From Knoellia sinensis KCTC 19936 (GTDB taxonomy: Bacteria; Actinomycetota; Actinomycetes; Actinomycetales; Dermatophilaceae): DNA of 64,000 nucleotides. A program made the position numbers and the translations under genes. The first letter of the stretch is position 1. Every line of letters begins with the position of its first letter. Where the stretch lies: positions 1 to 64,000 of the forward strand of contig NZ_AVPJ01000011.1 in assembly GCF_000768705.1 (NCBI RefSeq), in the 5' to 3' direction. This document shows positions 17,732-26,363 of this stretch, piece after piece. Under the pieces are notes generated by a model. It was given only the letters and a program-made list of their open reading frames with translations, was not told the DNA's origin and searched no databases.

Positions 17732-18694
17732 ATGGCTGACGTGACTGACCTCGTCCTGGGAATGGACATTGGCGGGACCAACAGCCGCGCAATCGTCGCC
17801 GACCTGACCGGACGAATCCTGGGGCGGGGGATCGGGGGCGGGGGCAACCCCGTCTCGCGCGGGATCGGCCCGGCGATGGCTGAGATCCGTACGGCCCTCG
17901 AGGGTGCGCTGGCCGGACTGGACGGGCAGCCCGTCGATCGAACCCAACTGCGCGGCAACGTCATTGGCGCGGCTGGGTTCGGCGCGATGCCGGCGCACGA
18001 GGCTCTGACCGGGGTCTGGGCCGAGCTCGGTCTGCCGGGCACACCAGTCGTCGCGGGCGATGTCGAGGTGGCGTTCGCGTCAGGGACGGATGCCCTCAAC
18101 GGATCGGTCCTCATCGCCGGCACCGGGTCGGTCGCGGCAGCCATCGTCGACGGCAAGCAGGACCTGGTGGCCGACGGGTTCGGGTGGTTGCTCGGCGACC
18201 ACGGGTCAGGGTTCTGGGTGGGTCGCGAAGCGATCCGGCGCGCCCTCGCGCAGAGGCGGGACGAGGGCGACCCACTCGGAGCAGAGGTCGCGGTGTTCCT
18301 GACCGGCCAGCGACACGTGGACCGCAACGCCCTCATCGCGGCAGCCCATGCGCTGGAACCGGTGCGGCTCTCCGAGCTCGCCGGGGTCGTCGTCGCTGCC
18401 GCCGACGCGGGGTCGGCAGAGGCGCTGGCGATCCTGGAGACTGCGGCTGAGGAGCTCAGCCAGACCCTGGCGGCGGTGCGCGATGCGGGTGACCAGTCAG
18501 TTGTTGGGCTGGGCGGCGGGCTCCTGGGGACACCGCGACTCCACCAGCTCGTGGTCGAGCGCATCGCGGATCGCTGGCCTGGAAGTGCGGTGCGGCACAC
18601 CGGTTCTGGTGTCGGGGGAGCGGCCTGGCTCGCCGCCCGCGCGCTGGGGGTCGAGCTCCCGGACGGGCTGCATGCCGCCCTGACTAGACCTTGA
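17732..18694 (+). CDS. N-acetylglucosamine kinase-like (BadF/BadG/BcrA ATPase family)
   Basis: A 320-residue ASKHA-fold kinase of the BadF/BadG/BcrA/BcrD family, the group that includes bacterial and eukaryotic N-acetylglucosamine kinases. Phosphate-1 loop: VLGMDIGGTNSRAIVADLTG. Phosphate-2 region: GSVLIAGTGSVAAAI. The catalytic-domain segment DGFGWLLGDHGSGFWVGREA is a family hallmark, and GLGGGLLG is the adenosine motif. It probably phosphorylates an amino sugar in the cytoplasm as partner of the SIS protein. The ATG at 17732 is preferred; an upstream GTG (17711) would add seven residues. Its 3' end overlaps the convergent toxin gene by 11 bases. Confidence 0.85.
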   Translation: MADVTDLVLGMDIGGTNSRAIVADLTGRILGRGIGGGGNPVSRGIGPAMAEIRTALEGALAGLDGQPVDRTQLRGNVIGAAGFGAMPAHEALTGVWAELGLPGTPVVAGDVEVAFASGTDALNGSVLIAGTGSVAAAIVDGKQDLVADGFGWLLGDHGSGFWVGREAIRRALAQRRDEGDPLGAEVAVFLTGQRHVDRNALIAAAHALEPVRLSELAGVVVAAADAGSAEALAILETAAEELSQTLAAVRDAGDQSVVGLGGGLLGTPRLHQLVVERIADRWPGSAVRHTGSGVGGAAWLAARALGVELPDGLHAALTRP

Positions 18695-19094
18695 TGACCG
18701 TGAGGGCGCCGAGTTCGTCGAGCGGATCGAAGTCGTCGTCCTGCGTGACGACCGGCAGGTTGTTGCTGATCGCGATCGCGGCAATCCACAAGTCATTGAC
18801 GTTGATCCGACGGCCAGCCTCCCGCAGGAGCACGCGGAGTTCTGCCCAGACCTGAGCTGCGCGAACATCGACCTGCAGGACCTCGGCGTCCAAGGCGACG
18901 TGCAACGTATCGAGGCGGCGCGACCGGGAAGTGCTGTCCTGTGCCGCGATCACACCGGCCTGGAGCTCGGCGATGGTGATGACGCAGACCAGTGCCTCGT
19001 CCGGGAGGCGGCCGCGGTCGACCGTGCGACCGAGTTCACCCGAGATCCAGACACTGGTGTCGACGAGGGCCCGGCTCGGGCTCCGTTCAGCCAA
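18684..19094 (-). CDS. vapC: VapC-family PIN-domain toxin
   Basis: A 136-residue PIN-domain ribonuclease, the toxin of a type II toxin-antitoxin pair. The metal-binding acidic residues are all visible: Asp12 in LVDTSVW, Glu43 in TIAELQAG, Asp101 in VNDLWIAA and the DDD cluster 119-121 in VTQDDDFDPL. Targets of this family are tRNAs or rRNA. The likely start is a TTG at 19094 that overlaps the antitoxin stop codon, giving tight translational coupling. No internal defect is seen, so the pair looks functional. Confidence 0.88.
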   Translation of the reverse strand: MAERSPSRALVDTSVWISGELGRTVDRGRLPDEALVCVITIAELQAGVIAAQDSTSRSRRLDTLHVALDAEVLQVDVRAAQVWAELRVLLREAGRRINVNDLWIAAIAISNNLPVVTQDDDFDPLDELGALTVIKV

Positions 19095-19347
19095 GATCGT
19101 CGAGCTCGTCCGTCGTGCCCTCGGTGATCCACGCCATGTCCGCCGCCAACGTCGCATCGATGCGCTGTCGGTCCAGAAGTGCGACAAGGTCTGCCTTCGG
19201 CACTGCTGGCCTGCGCTGGCTCGAAACGCGTCGCAACTCAGCGACTGGGCGGCCATGGACGGTGACGGTGTAGGTCTCGCCCCTGCTCACGCCGTCGAGC
19301 ACCGTCGCGGTGTGGTTCCGCAGGTCCCTCGAGGCAATGTTCGGCAT
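19087..19347 (-). CDS. Phd/YefM-type antitoxin
   Basis: An 86-residue antitoxin. The N-terminal half has the Phd/YefM DNA-binding fold: IASRDLRNHTATVLDGVSRG, then the strands TYTVTVHGRPVAELR. The acidic C-terminus (ITEGTTDELDDLG) would wrap the PIN toxin. A Phd-type antitoxin paired with a PIN toxin is a common actinobacterial combination. It is the first gene of the operon, and an inverted repeat over its start codon is a likely autoregulatory operator. Confidence 0.88.
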   Translation of the reverse strand: MPNIASRDLRNHTATVLDGVSRGETYTVTVHGRPVAELRRVSSQRRPAVPKADLVALLDRQRIDATLAADMAWITEGTTDELDDLG

Positions 19348-19375
19348 GTGCGCAAGTGTAGCATTTCACGCACAT
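19346..19375. promoter_or_regulatory. Inverted repeat at the toxin-antitoxin promoter
   Basis: ATGTGCG and CGCACAT, each seven bases, are 16 bases apart. The repeat overlaps the antitoxin start codon, and on the coding strand TACACT inside it could serve as the -10 box. This fits conditional autoregulation by the antitoxin-toxin complex. Confidence 0.5.
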
Positions 19376-19454
19376 CCGTTCGATGGTGCTCCTGGCGACG
19401 GCAGCGGACCGTGAGCCGGTCGGGGTGTCGGCACCACGGCATACGGTCTCGTTC

Positions 19455-20777
19455 GTGCTCACGACCGTCGCGATCTCGGGATACCGATCCTTGCGCGACG
19501 TCGTCGTGCCGCTGCGCGGCCTCGACGTGGTCACGGGCGCCAACGGGTCCGGCAAGTCGAGCCTCTATCGCAGCCTGCGACTCCTCGCCGGCTGTGGCCG
19601 CGGCGACGTCATCGGGACCCTGGCTCGCGAAGGTGGCCTCCAGTCCGCGCTGTGGGCCGGCCCGGTCTCGCTTTCCGGTGCCCGGACACATGGGTATGCC
19701 GTTCAGGGGACTGTCCGGAAGTCTCCCGTCAGTCTTCGGCTGGGGTTCGCGACCGAGGAACTCGGCTATCTCGTCGATCTGGGGCTGCCCGTGCAGGGCC
19801 CGGCGTCGGACAACAGTGGCTCGGCGTTCCTGCGCGACCCGGAGATCAAGCGTGAGATCGTCTGGGCCGGACCGGTGATGCGTCCGAATGCGGTTCTCGT
19901 GCGTCGCCGTTGGGGCACTGTCGAGGTGCGCGGGGGCGCCCGTGGCCGGCCCGGAACCGAGGACGACTGGTATTCGGGTCGTGACGCCGGCTGGGAATCC
20001 GATCCCGAACCGGTCGAGCCGACGCCCGGTCGGACTCGGGGCTGGACGCCGTTGACGACGTCGTTGCGACCGTGGGAGTCGATGCTCACCGAGCTGGCCG
20101 ACCCCGATCGTGCTCCCGAGCTGTTGCAGGTGCGCAGGCTCATTCAGGGGTGGCGGTTCTACGACGGGTTCCGCGCGGACGCTGCGGCCCCTGCCCGTCA
20201 GGCTCACGTCGGCACTCGCACTCCCGTCCTCGCCGATGACGGCGCCGATCTGGCGGCCGCGCTGCAGACGATCCGGGAGAACGGGAGGTCCGGGCTCGAC
20301 GCCGCGATCGCCGACGCGTTCCAGGGTGCGACCCTCGACATCCCGGTCAGCGACGGCCGGTTCGACGTGCACCTCCACCAGCCGGGGATGCTCCGCCCAC
20401 TCGCCGCTGCCGAACTCTCCGACGGCACGCTTCGCTATCTCTGCCTCGTGGCTGCCCTGCTCACCGTCGACCCGCCGCCCCTCATGGTCCTCAACGAGCC
20501 GGAGACGTCGCTTCACCCCGACCTCCTCCCGCCTCTGGCGCGACTCATCCGCACGGCGGCGGAGCGGAGCCAGGTGATGGTCGTGTCCCACTCCGAGGCC
20601 CTGGCCCGTGAGCTCGGCCTCGGCGAAGGCGATGACGACGCCGACGAGGACGATCCTCAGGTGGGGCTGGGCTCGTCCGCGCGGCGAATCACGCTGGTCA
20701 AGGATCTCGGCGAGACGTTCGTCGAAGGGCAGGGCCTGCTCACCACCCCTGCCTGGAACTGGGGGTCCCGCCGATGA
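19455..20777 (+). CDS. AAA_21-type SMC/RecF-like ATPase
   Basis: A 440-residue predicted ATPase of the RecF/OLD-like AAA_21 group. The N-terminus TVAISGYRSLRDVVVPLRGL leads into Walker A GANGSGKSS (residues 28-36). The C-terminal part has the ABC-like signature LSDGTLRYLCL, Walker B LMVLNEPETSLHP and the switch histidine in VVSHSEAL. A long middle segment (about 100-240) has no coiled coil that I can see, and no TOPRIM nuclease domain follows, so it is a stand-alone ATPase. Family members are often annotated as RecF-like repair or defence ATPases; there is no partner gene here beyond the neighbouring toxin-antitoxin pair. GTG start chosen just before the conserved beta strand. Confidence 0.8.
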   Translation: MLTTVAISGYRSLRDVVVPLRGLDVVTGANGSGKSSLYRSLRLLAGCGRGDVIGTLAREGGLQSALWAGPVSLSGARTHGYAVQGTVRKSPVSLRLGFATEELGYLVDLGLPVQGPASDNSGSAFLRDPEIKREIVWAGPVMRPNAVLVRRRWGTVEVRGGARGRPGTEDDWYSGRDAGWESDPEPVEPTPGRTRGWTPLTTSLRPWESMLTELADPDRAPELLQVRRLIQGWRFYDGFRADAAAPARQAHVGTRTPVLADDGADLAAALQTIRENGRSGLDAAIADAFQGATLDIPVSDGRFDVHLHQPGMLRPLAAAELSDGTLRYLCLVAALLTVDPPPLMVLNEPETSLHPDLLPPLARLIRTAAERSQVMVVSHSEALARELGLGEGDDDADEDDPQVGLGSSARRITLVKDLGETFVEGQGLLTTPAWNWGSRR

Positions 20778-20801
20778 GCGACCGCAGGAGGTGCGACGAC
20801 A

Positions 20802-21113
20802 ATGCGTGGCATGGACATGGGTGACCCGATCGAGTTCACCGGCCCAATGGTGGAGTGGCGTGGCCCGGCGCCCTACTACTTCGTCGCGATCCCGGCCCCC
20901 GAGAGCGACGACATCAAGGACGCCGCCAAGGGCTTGGAGTACTGGGGGCAGGTGCCCGTGCGTGTCCGCATCGGGGAGACCGACTTCAGCACCGCGCTCT
21001 TCCCCAAGGACGGCGCCTACCTTCTGCCGGTCAAGGACGCCGTGCGGCGCGCCACCGGCGTCGAGGTGGACGATGTGATCGGTGTCACGCTCTGGGTGGG
21101 GCGTCAGGGCTGA
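20802..21113 (+). CDS. DUF1905 domain-containing protein
   Basis: A 103-residue protein with the DUF1905 beta-barrel pattern: IEFTGPMVEWRGPAPYYFVA, then WGQVPVRVRIGETDFSTALFPKDGAYLLPVKDAVR and a final strand DVIGVTLWVG. The function of the family is unknown; it is often encoded near or fused to YdeI-like proteins. Start codons exist at 20802, 20811 and 20817; the first is best spaced from AGGAGGT at 20786. It begins 24 bases after the ATPase gene and may share its transcript. Confidence 0.8.
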   Translation: MRGMDMGDPIEFTGPMVEWRGPAPYYFVAIPAPESDDIKDAAKGLEYWGQVPVRVRIGETDFSTALFPKDGAYLLPVKDAVRRATGVEVDDVIGVTLWVGRQG

Positions 21114-21166
21114 AACGGCAGGTTCTTCAACGCGCGGATTCAACGATGTTCGCCTACGGTGTCCGG

Positions 21167-21490
21167 ATGGATTCGCTGCTCTCGACTGACGCCTGCACGC
21201 TCCCGAGCCCGGAGCGACCCCTGCGCGTGGCGGAATTCGACGAGCTTTTCGCCAGCCACGTGCACCAGGTCGAGTTCAGTGGCGAGGACGTGCGACTGCA
21301 ACTCTCCGGCACCGAGGGCCTGGTGGACCGAGTGCGCGATCTCGCCGAGCGTGAGTCCTACTGCTGCTCGTTCTTCACCTTCACCGTGACGGGAACCGAC
21401 GAGAAGTTGACGCTCGACATCTCGGTCCCGCCGGAGCACCACGCGATCCTCGACGATCTCGCCGCCCGGGCCCACATGCTGTCCGCCTGA
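21167..21490 (+). CDS. Conserved small protein with CCSFF motif
   Basis: A 107-residue cytoplasmic protein. It begins with ACTLPSPERPLRVAEFDELF, continues through a two-strand hairpin and has the adjacent cysteines in ERESYCCSFFTFTVT, closing with VPPEHHAILDDLAARA. I recognise the pattern as a conserved actinobacterial hypothetical, often encoded near MerR-type or metal-resistance genes, in which the Cys pair may bind metal; that link is from memory of gene neighbourhoods and is not shown here. The ATG at 21167 is preceded by TACGGT at a spacing suited to a leaderless transcript. An ATG at 21146 is possible. Confidence 0.6.
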   Translation: MDSLLSTDACTLPSPERPLRVAEFDELFASHVHQVEFSGEDVRLQLSGTEGLVDRVRDLAERESYCCSFFTFTVTGTDEKLTLDISVPPEHHAILDDLAARAHMLSA

Positions 21491-21550
21491 GCCCAAGCCT
21501 GAACCGACACGGACGCAGCCTCAGGGGCCGCACCCTGACACGATGACCGG

Positions 21551-21886
21551 GTGGATGCCCTCAAGTCGATGGTTCTGTTCGTGGCAGCAGCCCTGGCCGA
21601 GATCGGGGGCGCGTGGCTCGTCTGGCAGGGCGTGCGCGAACATCGCGGCTGGCTCTGGATCGGAGCGGGAGTCATCGCGCTCGGTCTCTACGGCTTCGTG
21701 GCCACCCTGCAACCGGAAGCGCACTTCGGAAGGATCCTCGCGGCATACGGAGGGGTCTTCGTCGCAGGATCGCTCGCCTGGGGGATGGCGATGGACGGAT
21801 TCCGCCCCGACCGCTACGACGTCGCGGGCGCTTTGCTGTGTCTCGCGGGGGTCGCCGTGATCATGTATTCGCCGCGCGCCAGCTGA
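21551..21886 (+). CDS. YnfA/UPF0060-family membrane protein
   Basis: A 111-residue four-helix membrane protein of the YnfA (UPF0060) family, related to small multidrug resistance transporters. Typical features: [20 protein letters not shown] at the start, [31 protein letters not shown] in the middle, and [20 protein letters not shown] at the end. The conserved Glu in the first helix (LAEIGG) matches the functional acidic residue of SMR proteins. It is probably a small efflux subunit. GTG start at 21551, with no strong ribosome-binding site. Confidence 0.88.
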   Translation: MDALKSMVLFVAAALAEIGGAWLVWQGVREHRGWLWIGAGVIALGLYGFVATLQPEAHFGRILAAYGGVFVAGSLAWGMAMDGFRPDRYDVAGALLCLAGVAVIMYSPRAS

Positions 21887-21926
21887 CGCCTCGAGGGGCG
21901 CCCGGGAGCGCCAGCGATCCGCGAAC

Positions 21927-22790
21927 TCACCGGCGGACTCGGTCCCACCTCTCGTGGATCGCGGCGAATCCTGCGGCCCCATAGGTCGCGACGGCTCCGA
22001 CGTTGCTGGTCGGCGTCGCGACCAATGCACTCGACGACCCCAACTCGCGCAGCGCGGCCGCGGCCGCGACACAGATCGCCGCTCCATGACCGCGGCCTCG
22101 ATGGTCGGCGTGGACGCCCATGGGTTCGATGATCCCGGGTCGACCCTCACCGGCCGACCACACCGTCACCGCAGCGACGGTGCGGTCCTCCTCGTCGTGG
22201 GCCACGAGCGAGCGAGCGTCGGCATGCGCAATTCCGGCCGCCATCGCGAACCACCGCTCGTCGACGGCGGCAGGGTTGTCGAAGGCCGAACGCTGAACGG
22301 CGGCCCACACGTCCGCACGCTCCGGTCCGACGACTTCGATTCGCAGGTCGGGCGCCTCGACCGGCTCGGCCAGGTCACGACGAAGGACAGTCCACGGCTC
22401 ATCCTCGGCCCAGCCGCGCTCACCGAGGAGGTCGTGCACGGCTGCTCCCACCGGCGTCTCGACGCACACCTCGCCGTCGGGCAGCACGCCTGCGGACGGA
22501 TCGGCGATGTCAGCCACCACCTGCGCAGCGAGACGCATGTCGGCCTCTGCCTGCGGATGGAACGCCAACCGCAACAGGTCGTCACCGTCGAGCAGCCCGA
22601 TCGCGACAAGGTCGCCGTCCCGGCTCCACGTACGAACGGCAGCCGCAGTGGCCTCCGCTCCGAACCGCCAGAACCAGCCGATGTCGCCCGGGTGCAGTTG
22701 CATCGGCGCAGTGTTGTCCTGCCACTCCCGGAGGGTCATCACGACGTCGTCAAGCTCGTCCACCGTCGGAGTTCCGCGAGTCGTCGTCAT
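21927..22790 (-). CDS. GNAT-family N-acetyltransferase
   Basis: A 287-residue acetyltransferase with a tandem arrangement. The N-terminal half (about 1-140) is a degenerate GNAT-like domain. The C-terminal half has the acetyl-CoA site GVHADHRGRGHGAAICVAAA followed by LGSSSALVATPTSNVGAVATYGAAGF. The substrate is unknown. The ATG opens a run of three threonines. It stands alone between two unrelated genes, and its 3' end is about 40 bases from the YnfA gene, which converges on it. Confidence 0.82.
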   Translation of the reverse strand: MTTTRGTPTVDELDDVVMTLREWQDNTAPMQLHPGDIGWFWRFGAEATAAAVRTWSRDGDLVAIGLLDGDDLLRLAFHPQAEADMRLAAQVVADIADPSAGVLPDGEVCVETPVGAAVHDLLGERGWAEDEPWTVLRRDLAEPVEAPDLRIEVVGPERADVWAAVQRSAFDNPAAVDERWFAMAAGIAHADARSLVAHDEEDRTVAAVTVWSAGEGRPGIIEPMGVHADHRGRGHGAAICVAAAAALRELGSSSALVATPTSNVGAVATYGAAGFAAIHERWDRVRR

Positions 22791-22905
22791 GGCTGCAATC
22801 CCACAACAGGGCGAGCAGCGCTGTCGAACGAATACTTGACCGACACGAGAACGTGGGCGGACGGCATACCGGCTAAGACGTCGGCAAAAGGGGGAAGATC
22901 GGCAG

Positions 22906-24012
22906 GTGACCACCCTAGAAGTGAGCGTCTTCGTCGCCGTGATCGCCGCGCGCTTCTTGGTGCCGCTGTTCATCTTCCGCTTCCCGCTCCCGGCGATCAT
23001 CGCGGCCCTCATCCTCGACGGCGTCGACCAGACGATCTTCCAGACGATGGGCTACGACCCGCCCGGCTATCAGGGCTACGACAAGGCGATGGACGTCTTC
23101 TATCTCGCGATCGCCTATCTCGCGATGTTGCGCAACTGGACGTCGATGGCGGCGTTCGCGATCGGGCGCGCGCTCTACTTCTATCGCCTCGTGGGGGTGG
23201 TCGCGTTCGAGTTCAGCCAGGAGCGTGCGCTGCTCCTGATCTTCCCCAACACGTTCGAGTACTTCTTCATCGCCTACGAGCTCATCCGCCTCCGCTGGGA
23301 CCCGACGCGCTTGTCGAGGAGTGCCTGGCTCGCGATCGCCGCCGGGATCTGGATCTTGGTGAAACTCCCTCAGGAGTATTGGATTCACATCGCGCAGCGA
23401 GACATGACTGACGAACTGGCCGCGCACGCCTGGCTCGGTCCCCTTTTGCTCGTGGTCGTCTCGGTGATCCTGTATGCCGTGTGGCGGCTTCTCGTCCCGC
23501 GTCTCGGTCCGGTGGCGTGGCCGTGGCGAGTGGTCGCGGACCCGCTGCCCGAGTCCGTGGACGAGGCGAGCGAGCGAGCCTTGTGGACGGCCAAGTACGC
23601 CCGGGTGTGGTCGATCCCGACGCTGGAGAAGGTGCTGCTCGTCGGCCTGATCAGCGTGATCTTCGGCCAGGTGCTTCCGGGGCTGCGGACGACCGGTACG
23701 CAACTCTTCATCGGCATCGCGGCGGTCGTTCTGGCGAACGCGGCCATGACCCTGGCGTTCGCACGGGCAGGGCGTTCGGTGGAGGGAGCCTTCGCGGCGT
23801 TCGGGACGAGGGTGCTCATCAACGTCAGCCTCGTCATCGTCGGAGGGTGGCTCCTCGGCCGGGGTGGTGGCGACTCCAACCAGCCCGCCACCCTGTTCTT
23901 CATCCTGCTGCTCAGCCTCATCACGACGCTCCACGACCGCTACTGGCCCGTCCACGCCGTGCGCGACCACGAAGACCCCCCGGACACTGCTGTCAGGCGA
24001 GCTGGATCATGA
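22906..24012 (+). CDS. Hypothetical polytopic membrane protein
   Basis: A 368-residue integral membrane protein with about nine hydrophobic segments in two groups (residues 5-190 and 240-350), separated by a charged cytoplasmic stretch LPESVDEASERALWTAKYAR. I do not recognise a functional family. The motif LILDGVDQTIFQTMGYDPPGY in the first loop and EYFFIAYELIRLRWDP look conserved in style. The GTG start follows AAGGGGGAAG. One copy of the dispersed GTATGCCGT motif lies upstream at 22861 and another within the gene at 23472. The end overlaps the convergent dehydrogenase gene by 20 bases. Confidence 0.65.
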   Translation: MTTLEVSVFVAVIAARFLVPLFIFRFPLPAIIAALILDGVDQTIFQTMGYDPPGYQGYDKAMDVFYLAIAYLAMLRNWTSMAAFAIGRALYFYRLVGVVAFEFSQERALLLIFPNTFEYFFIAYELIRLRWDPTRLSRSAWLAIAAGIWILVKLPQEYWIHIAQRDMTDELAAHAWLGPLLLVVVSVILYAVWRLLVPRLGPVAWPWRVVADPLPESVDEASERALWTAKYARVWSIPTLEKVLLVGLISVIFGQVLPGLRTTGTQLFIGIAAVVLANAAMTLAFARAGRSVEGAFAAFGTRVLINVSLVIVGGWLLGRGGGDSNQPATLFFILLLSLITTLHDRYWPVHAVRDHEDPPDTAVRRAGS

Positions 24013-25036
24013 CCTTCGACGAGCCCACCGAGCGATCGGCGGCGAGCTCGAAGCCACGCACCGCCTCGTCGATCGAGACCTCGTGCGTCATGAGCGGGCT
24101 GACGTCGACGCGACCGGCCATGAGGTCGAGAGCGGTCGAGATCTCGTCGACGAAGCGATAGGCGCCCCGGTAGTCGATCTCGCGGGTGACGACGTTGCCG
24201 AGTGCCGCGGAGACCTCACCGGCCGGCAGGTTTCCCACCTGGACCACGACCCCGCCACGGCGAACCGCGGCGAACACGCCACCGAGGGCGCGTGGGGCCC
24301 CGGAGGCCTCGATGGCGACGTCGATGTCCTGCGGAAGCAGCTCTCCCGAGCCCGGGTTCACCGTCTCGTGCGCCCCCATCCGTCGGGCGATGTCGAGCGC
24401 GGCGTCCGAGAGGTCGGCGGCCACGACGCGGGAGGCGCCGGCCTCCCTCGCAGCGGCCACGGCGAGCGCGCCGATGGGTCCGGAACCGTTGACGAGAACG
24501 CTGCGGCCGGAGATGTCGCCAGCCCGTGCGACGGCATGCAGCGCGACACCGAATGGCTCGGCGACCGCGGCCTCCTTCGTCGAGACACCCCCGGGAAGGA
24601 CGCGGAGCTGGTCCGGGCGGACCGCGCGGAACTGGCTGAAACCACCCTGCTCATGCGGCTGGAACGCGGCCGAACCGAAGTAGCGGACCTCGGGCCACAG
24701 GTTGGTGCGGGCGGCCAGCTCCGGCGCGACGCTGTGATCGCCGACCAGCGTCGCCGGGTGGACCGTCACCGGTGTGCCGACCTCGATCCCGAGCCGAGCC
24801 ATCTCGGCGGCAGCCCCAGACCCGATTGTCTCGACCACCCCTGACACCTCGTGCCCGAGCACCAGAGGCTCCTTGAGGACTGCGGTGCCGGACACTCCGC
24901 TCTTCCAGTAGGCGACGTCCGAGCCGCAGATCCCTCCCCACTGCATCGCGACGATGACGGTGTCCTGCGCGTCGGCGGGGTCCGGGACCTCGTCGACCCG
25001 CAGGTCGTTGGCGCCGTGGACGACCACTGCCTTCAT
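23993..25036 (-). CDS. Zinc-dependent alcohol dehydrogenase, L-idonate 5-dehydrogenase-like
   Basis: A 347-residue medium-chain zinc dehydrogenase closest in pattern to L-idonate 5-dehydrogenase (IdnD). Zinc and catalytic residues are seen in GGICGSDVAYWKSG and GHEVSGVV; the usual four-cysteine structural zinc loop is absent. The Rossmann segment is VLVNGSGPIGALAVAAAREAGASRV, followed by AADLSDAALDIARRMGA. FVDEISTALDLM is typical of the sorbitol/idonate group. It probably oxidises a sugar acid or polyol in the cytoplasm. It lies 16 bases after the Nramp-like transporter gene and is almost certainly co-transcribed, so the transporter may import its substrate. Confidence 0.85.
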   Translation of the reverse strand: MKAVVVHGANDLRVDEVPDPADAQDTVIVAMQWGGICGSDVAYWKSGVSGTAVLKEPLVLGHEVSGVVETIGSGAAAEMARLGIEVGTPVTVHPATLVGDHSVAPELAARTNLWPEVRYFGSAAFQPHEQGGFSQFRAVRPDQLRVLPGGVSTKEAAVAEPFGVALHAVARAGDISGRSVLVNGSGPIGALAVAAAREAGASRVVAADLSDAALDIARRMGAHETVNPGSGELLPQDIDVAIEASGAPRALGGVFAAVRRGGVVVQVGNLPAGEVSAALGNVVTREIDYRGAYRFVDEISTALDLMAGRVDVSPLMTHEVSIDEAVRGFELAADRSVGSSKVMIQLA

Positions 25037-25052
25037 GTCTGTGCCCCAGCCC

Positions 25053-26363
25053 TTAGAAGAGGTTGTACAGACCGACGAGGCCGACGGCGACGATGGACGC
25101 TGCCGAAACCCAGAGCATGACCTCGAACGCCCTGCCGTCCCGGACCGCAGGATCAGTCTGGTTGCGCGACAGGTAGACGGTCGAGATCGCCACCCCCATG
25201 AGGAAGACCGCGTTGAGGATGCCGGCGAGGATGACCAGGGCCAACGGTGAGGAGATCACCGTCCCGAACACGCCCCAGACGATGGGCAGGACGATCATGA
25301 TGATCCGCATCCAGCGGTCGCGCTGGGCGCGATCACTCCAGTCGAAGGCCCCGAACACTGCGAGCGTGTTGGCCACCTGCCGACCCAGGCTCGGAACGTT
25401 GGCGATGATCGTCTTGAAGAGGCCGATGCCGGCGCCGATGAGGAAGATGATCCCGCCCCATCTGCCGACCGCGGAGTCGAAGATGCTCGAGATCGTCCTC
25501 ATGACCTCGTCACCCTCGGGGACGAGTCCCTGCGGGTGCAGGACCGCGGCGCCGAGGATGTAGAACGCCATGGTCGAGATCGTGTAGATGACCCACGCGA
25601 CCCAGGCATCGAGCTTCATGACCGAGACCCAGCCTCGCGCTCGCTCGGCCCACGCCTCGGTTCCGTCGTTCTCACCGGCCCACGCGGCATACCCCTTCTC
25701 CACGCACCAGTAGGTGTAGGCCGTGACCTCACCGGCACCGACACCCGTCAGGCCGAACATGGACAGGGCCACTCCCATGGAGCCTGCTGCGATCTGGAAC
25801 CGCATCCCGTCGCTCACGTCAGCGAGGTTCCAGCTGAACTCCGTGCCCTGGATGAGGAACACGACGGTCACCGCGAATGCCGTGACGAGCACGACCAGGA
25901 TCGTCGACACTCCCTCGACGATCGTGTAGCGGTTGGCGAGGTGGATGGCGATGGCGATCGCGACGAGGATCGCGACCCAGATGCCGATCGACTGCACGGA
26001 GTAGGGATCGTCGCCGAAGGGCATCAGCGACGAGAAGGCGAAGGCCGACGCGCTGATGACTCCCGCCTGGCTGGTGAGGAACTGGACGAACATGAGCAAG
26101 ACGAGCCAGGCCATCCAGCCACGGCCGGCGATCTTGGGTGGGACCTCGTTGTAGCCCGTCACCGCGACCTTGCCGGTCGAGATCGCCCAGCGGCCGAGCT
26201 CGATCTGCACCCACACCTTGAGGAACGTGGAGACGAGGACCAGCCAGAGAAGGATGAACCCGACCCGGGCGCCCAACGTCGTCGCAGTCAGCAACTCGCC
26301 GGACCCGACGACGGCCGCGGAGGTGATCATCCCGGGGCCGAGGAACTTCAGGCGGCCCCGCAT
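25053..26363 (-). CDS. Nramp-related transporter lacking the canonical metal-binding motif
   Basis: A 436-residue transporter with about 11 helices and an Nramp-family architecture. The start LGPGMITSAAVVGSGELLTA corresponds to TM1, where true metal transporters have DPGN; here the sequence is GSGE. The TM6 position that should read MPH instead reads VGAGEVTAYTYWC. The main metal ligands are therefore absent, and a non-metal substrate is plausible. The neighbouring idonate-type dehydrogenase, 16 bases downstream, supports uptake of a sugar acid or related organic compound; this is inference. No in-frame start codon lies upstream of the chosen ATG, and no ribosome site is clear. Confidence 0.8.
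   Translation of the reverse strand: MRGRLKFLGPGMITSAAVVGSGELLTATTLGARVGFILLWLVLVSTFLKVWVQIELGRWAISTGKVAVTGYNEVPPKIAGRGWMAWLVLLMFVQFLTSQAGVISASAFAFSSLMPFGDDPYSVQSIGIWVAILVAIAIAIHLANRYTIVEGVSTILVVLVTAFAVTVVFLIQGTEFSWNLADVSDGMRFQIAAGSMGVALSMFGLTGVGAGEVTAYTYWCVEKGYAAWAGENDGTEAWAERARGWVSVMKLDAWVAWVIYTISTMAFYILGAAVLHPQGLVPEGDEVMRTISSIFDSAVGRWGGIIFLIGAGIGLFKTIIANVPSLGRQVANTLAVFGAFDWSDRAQRDRWMRIIMIVLPIVWGVFGTVISSPLALVILAGILNAVFLMGVAISTVYLSRNQTDPAVRDGRAFEVMLWVSAASIVAVGLVGLYNLF

Noticed and set aside
25053-26363. Naming the transporter mntH
   Set aside because: The DPGN and MPH metal-binding motifs are missing, so manganese transport is not supported.
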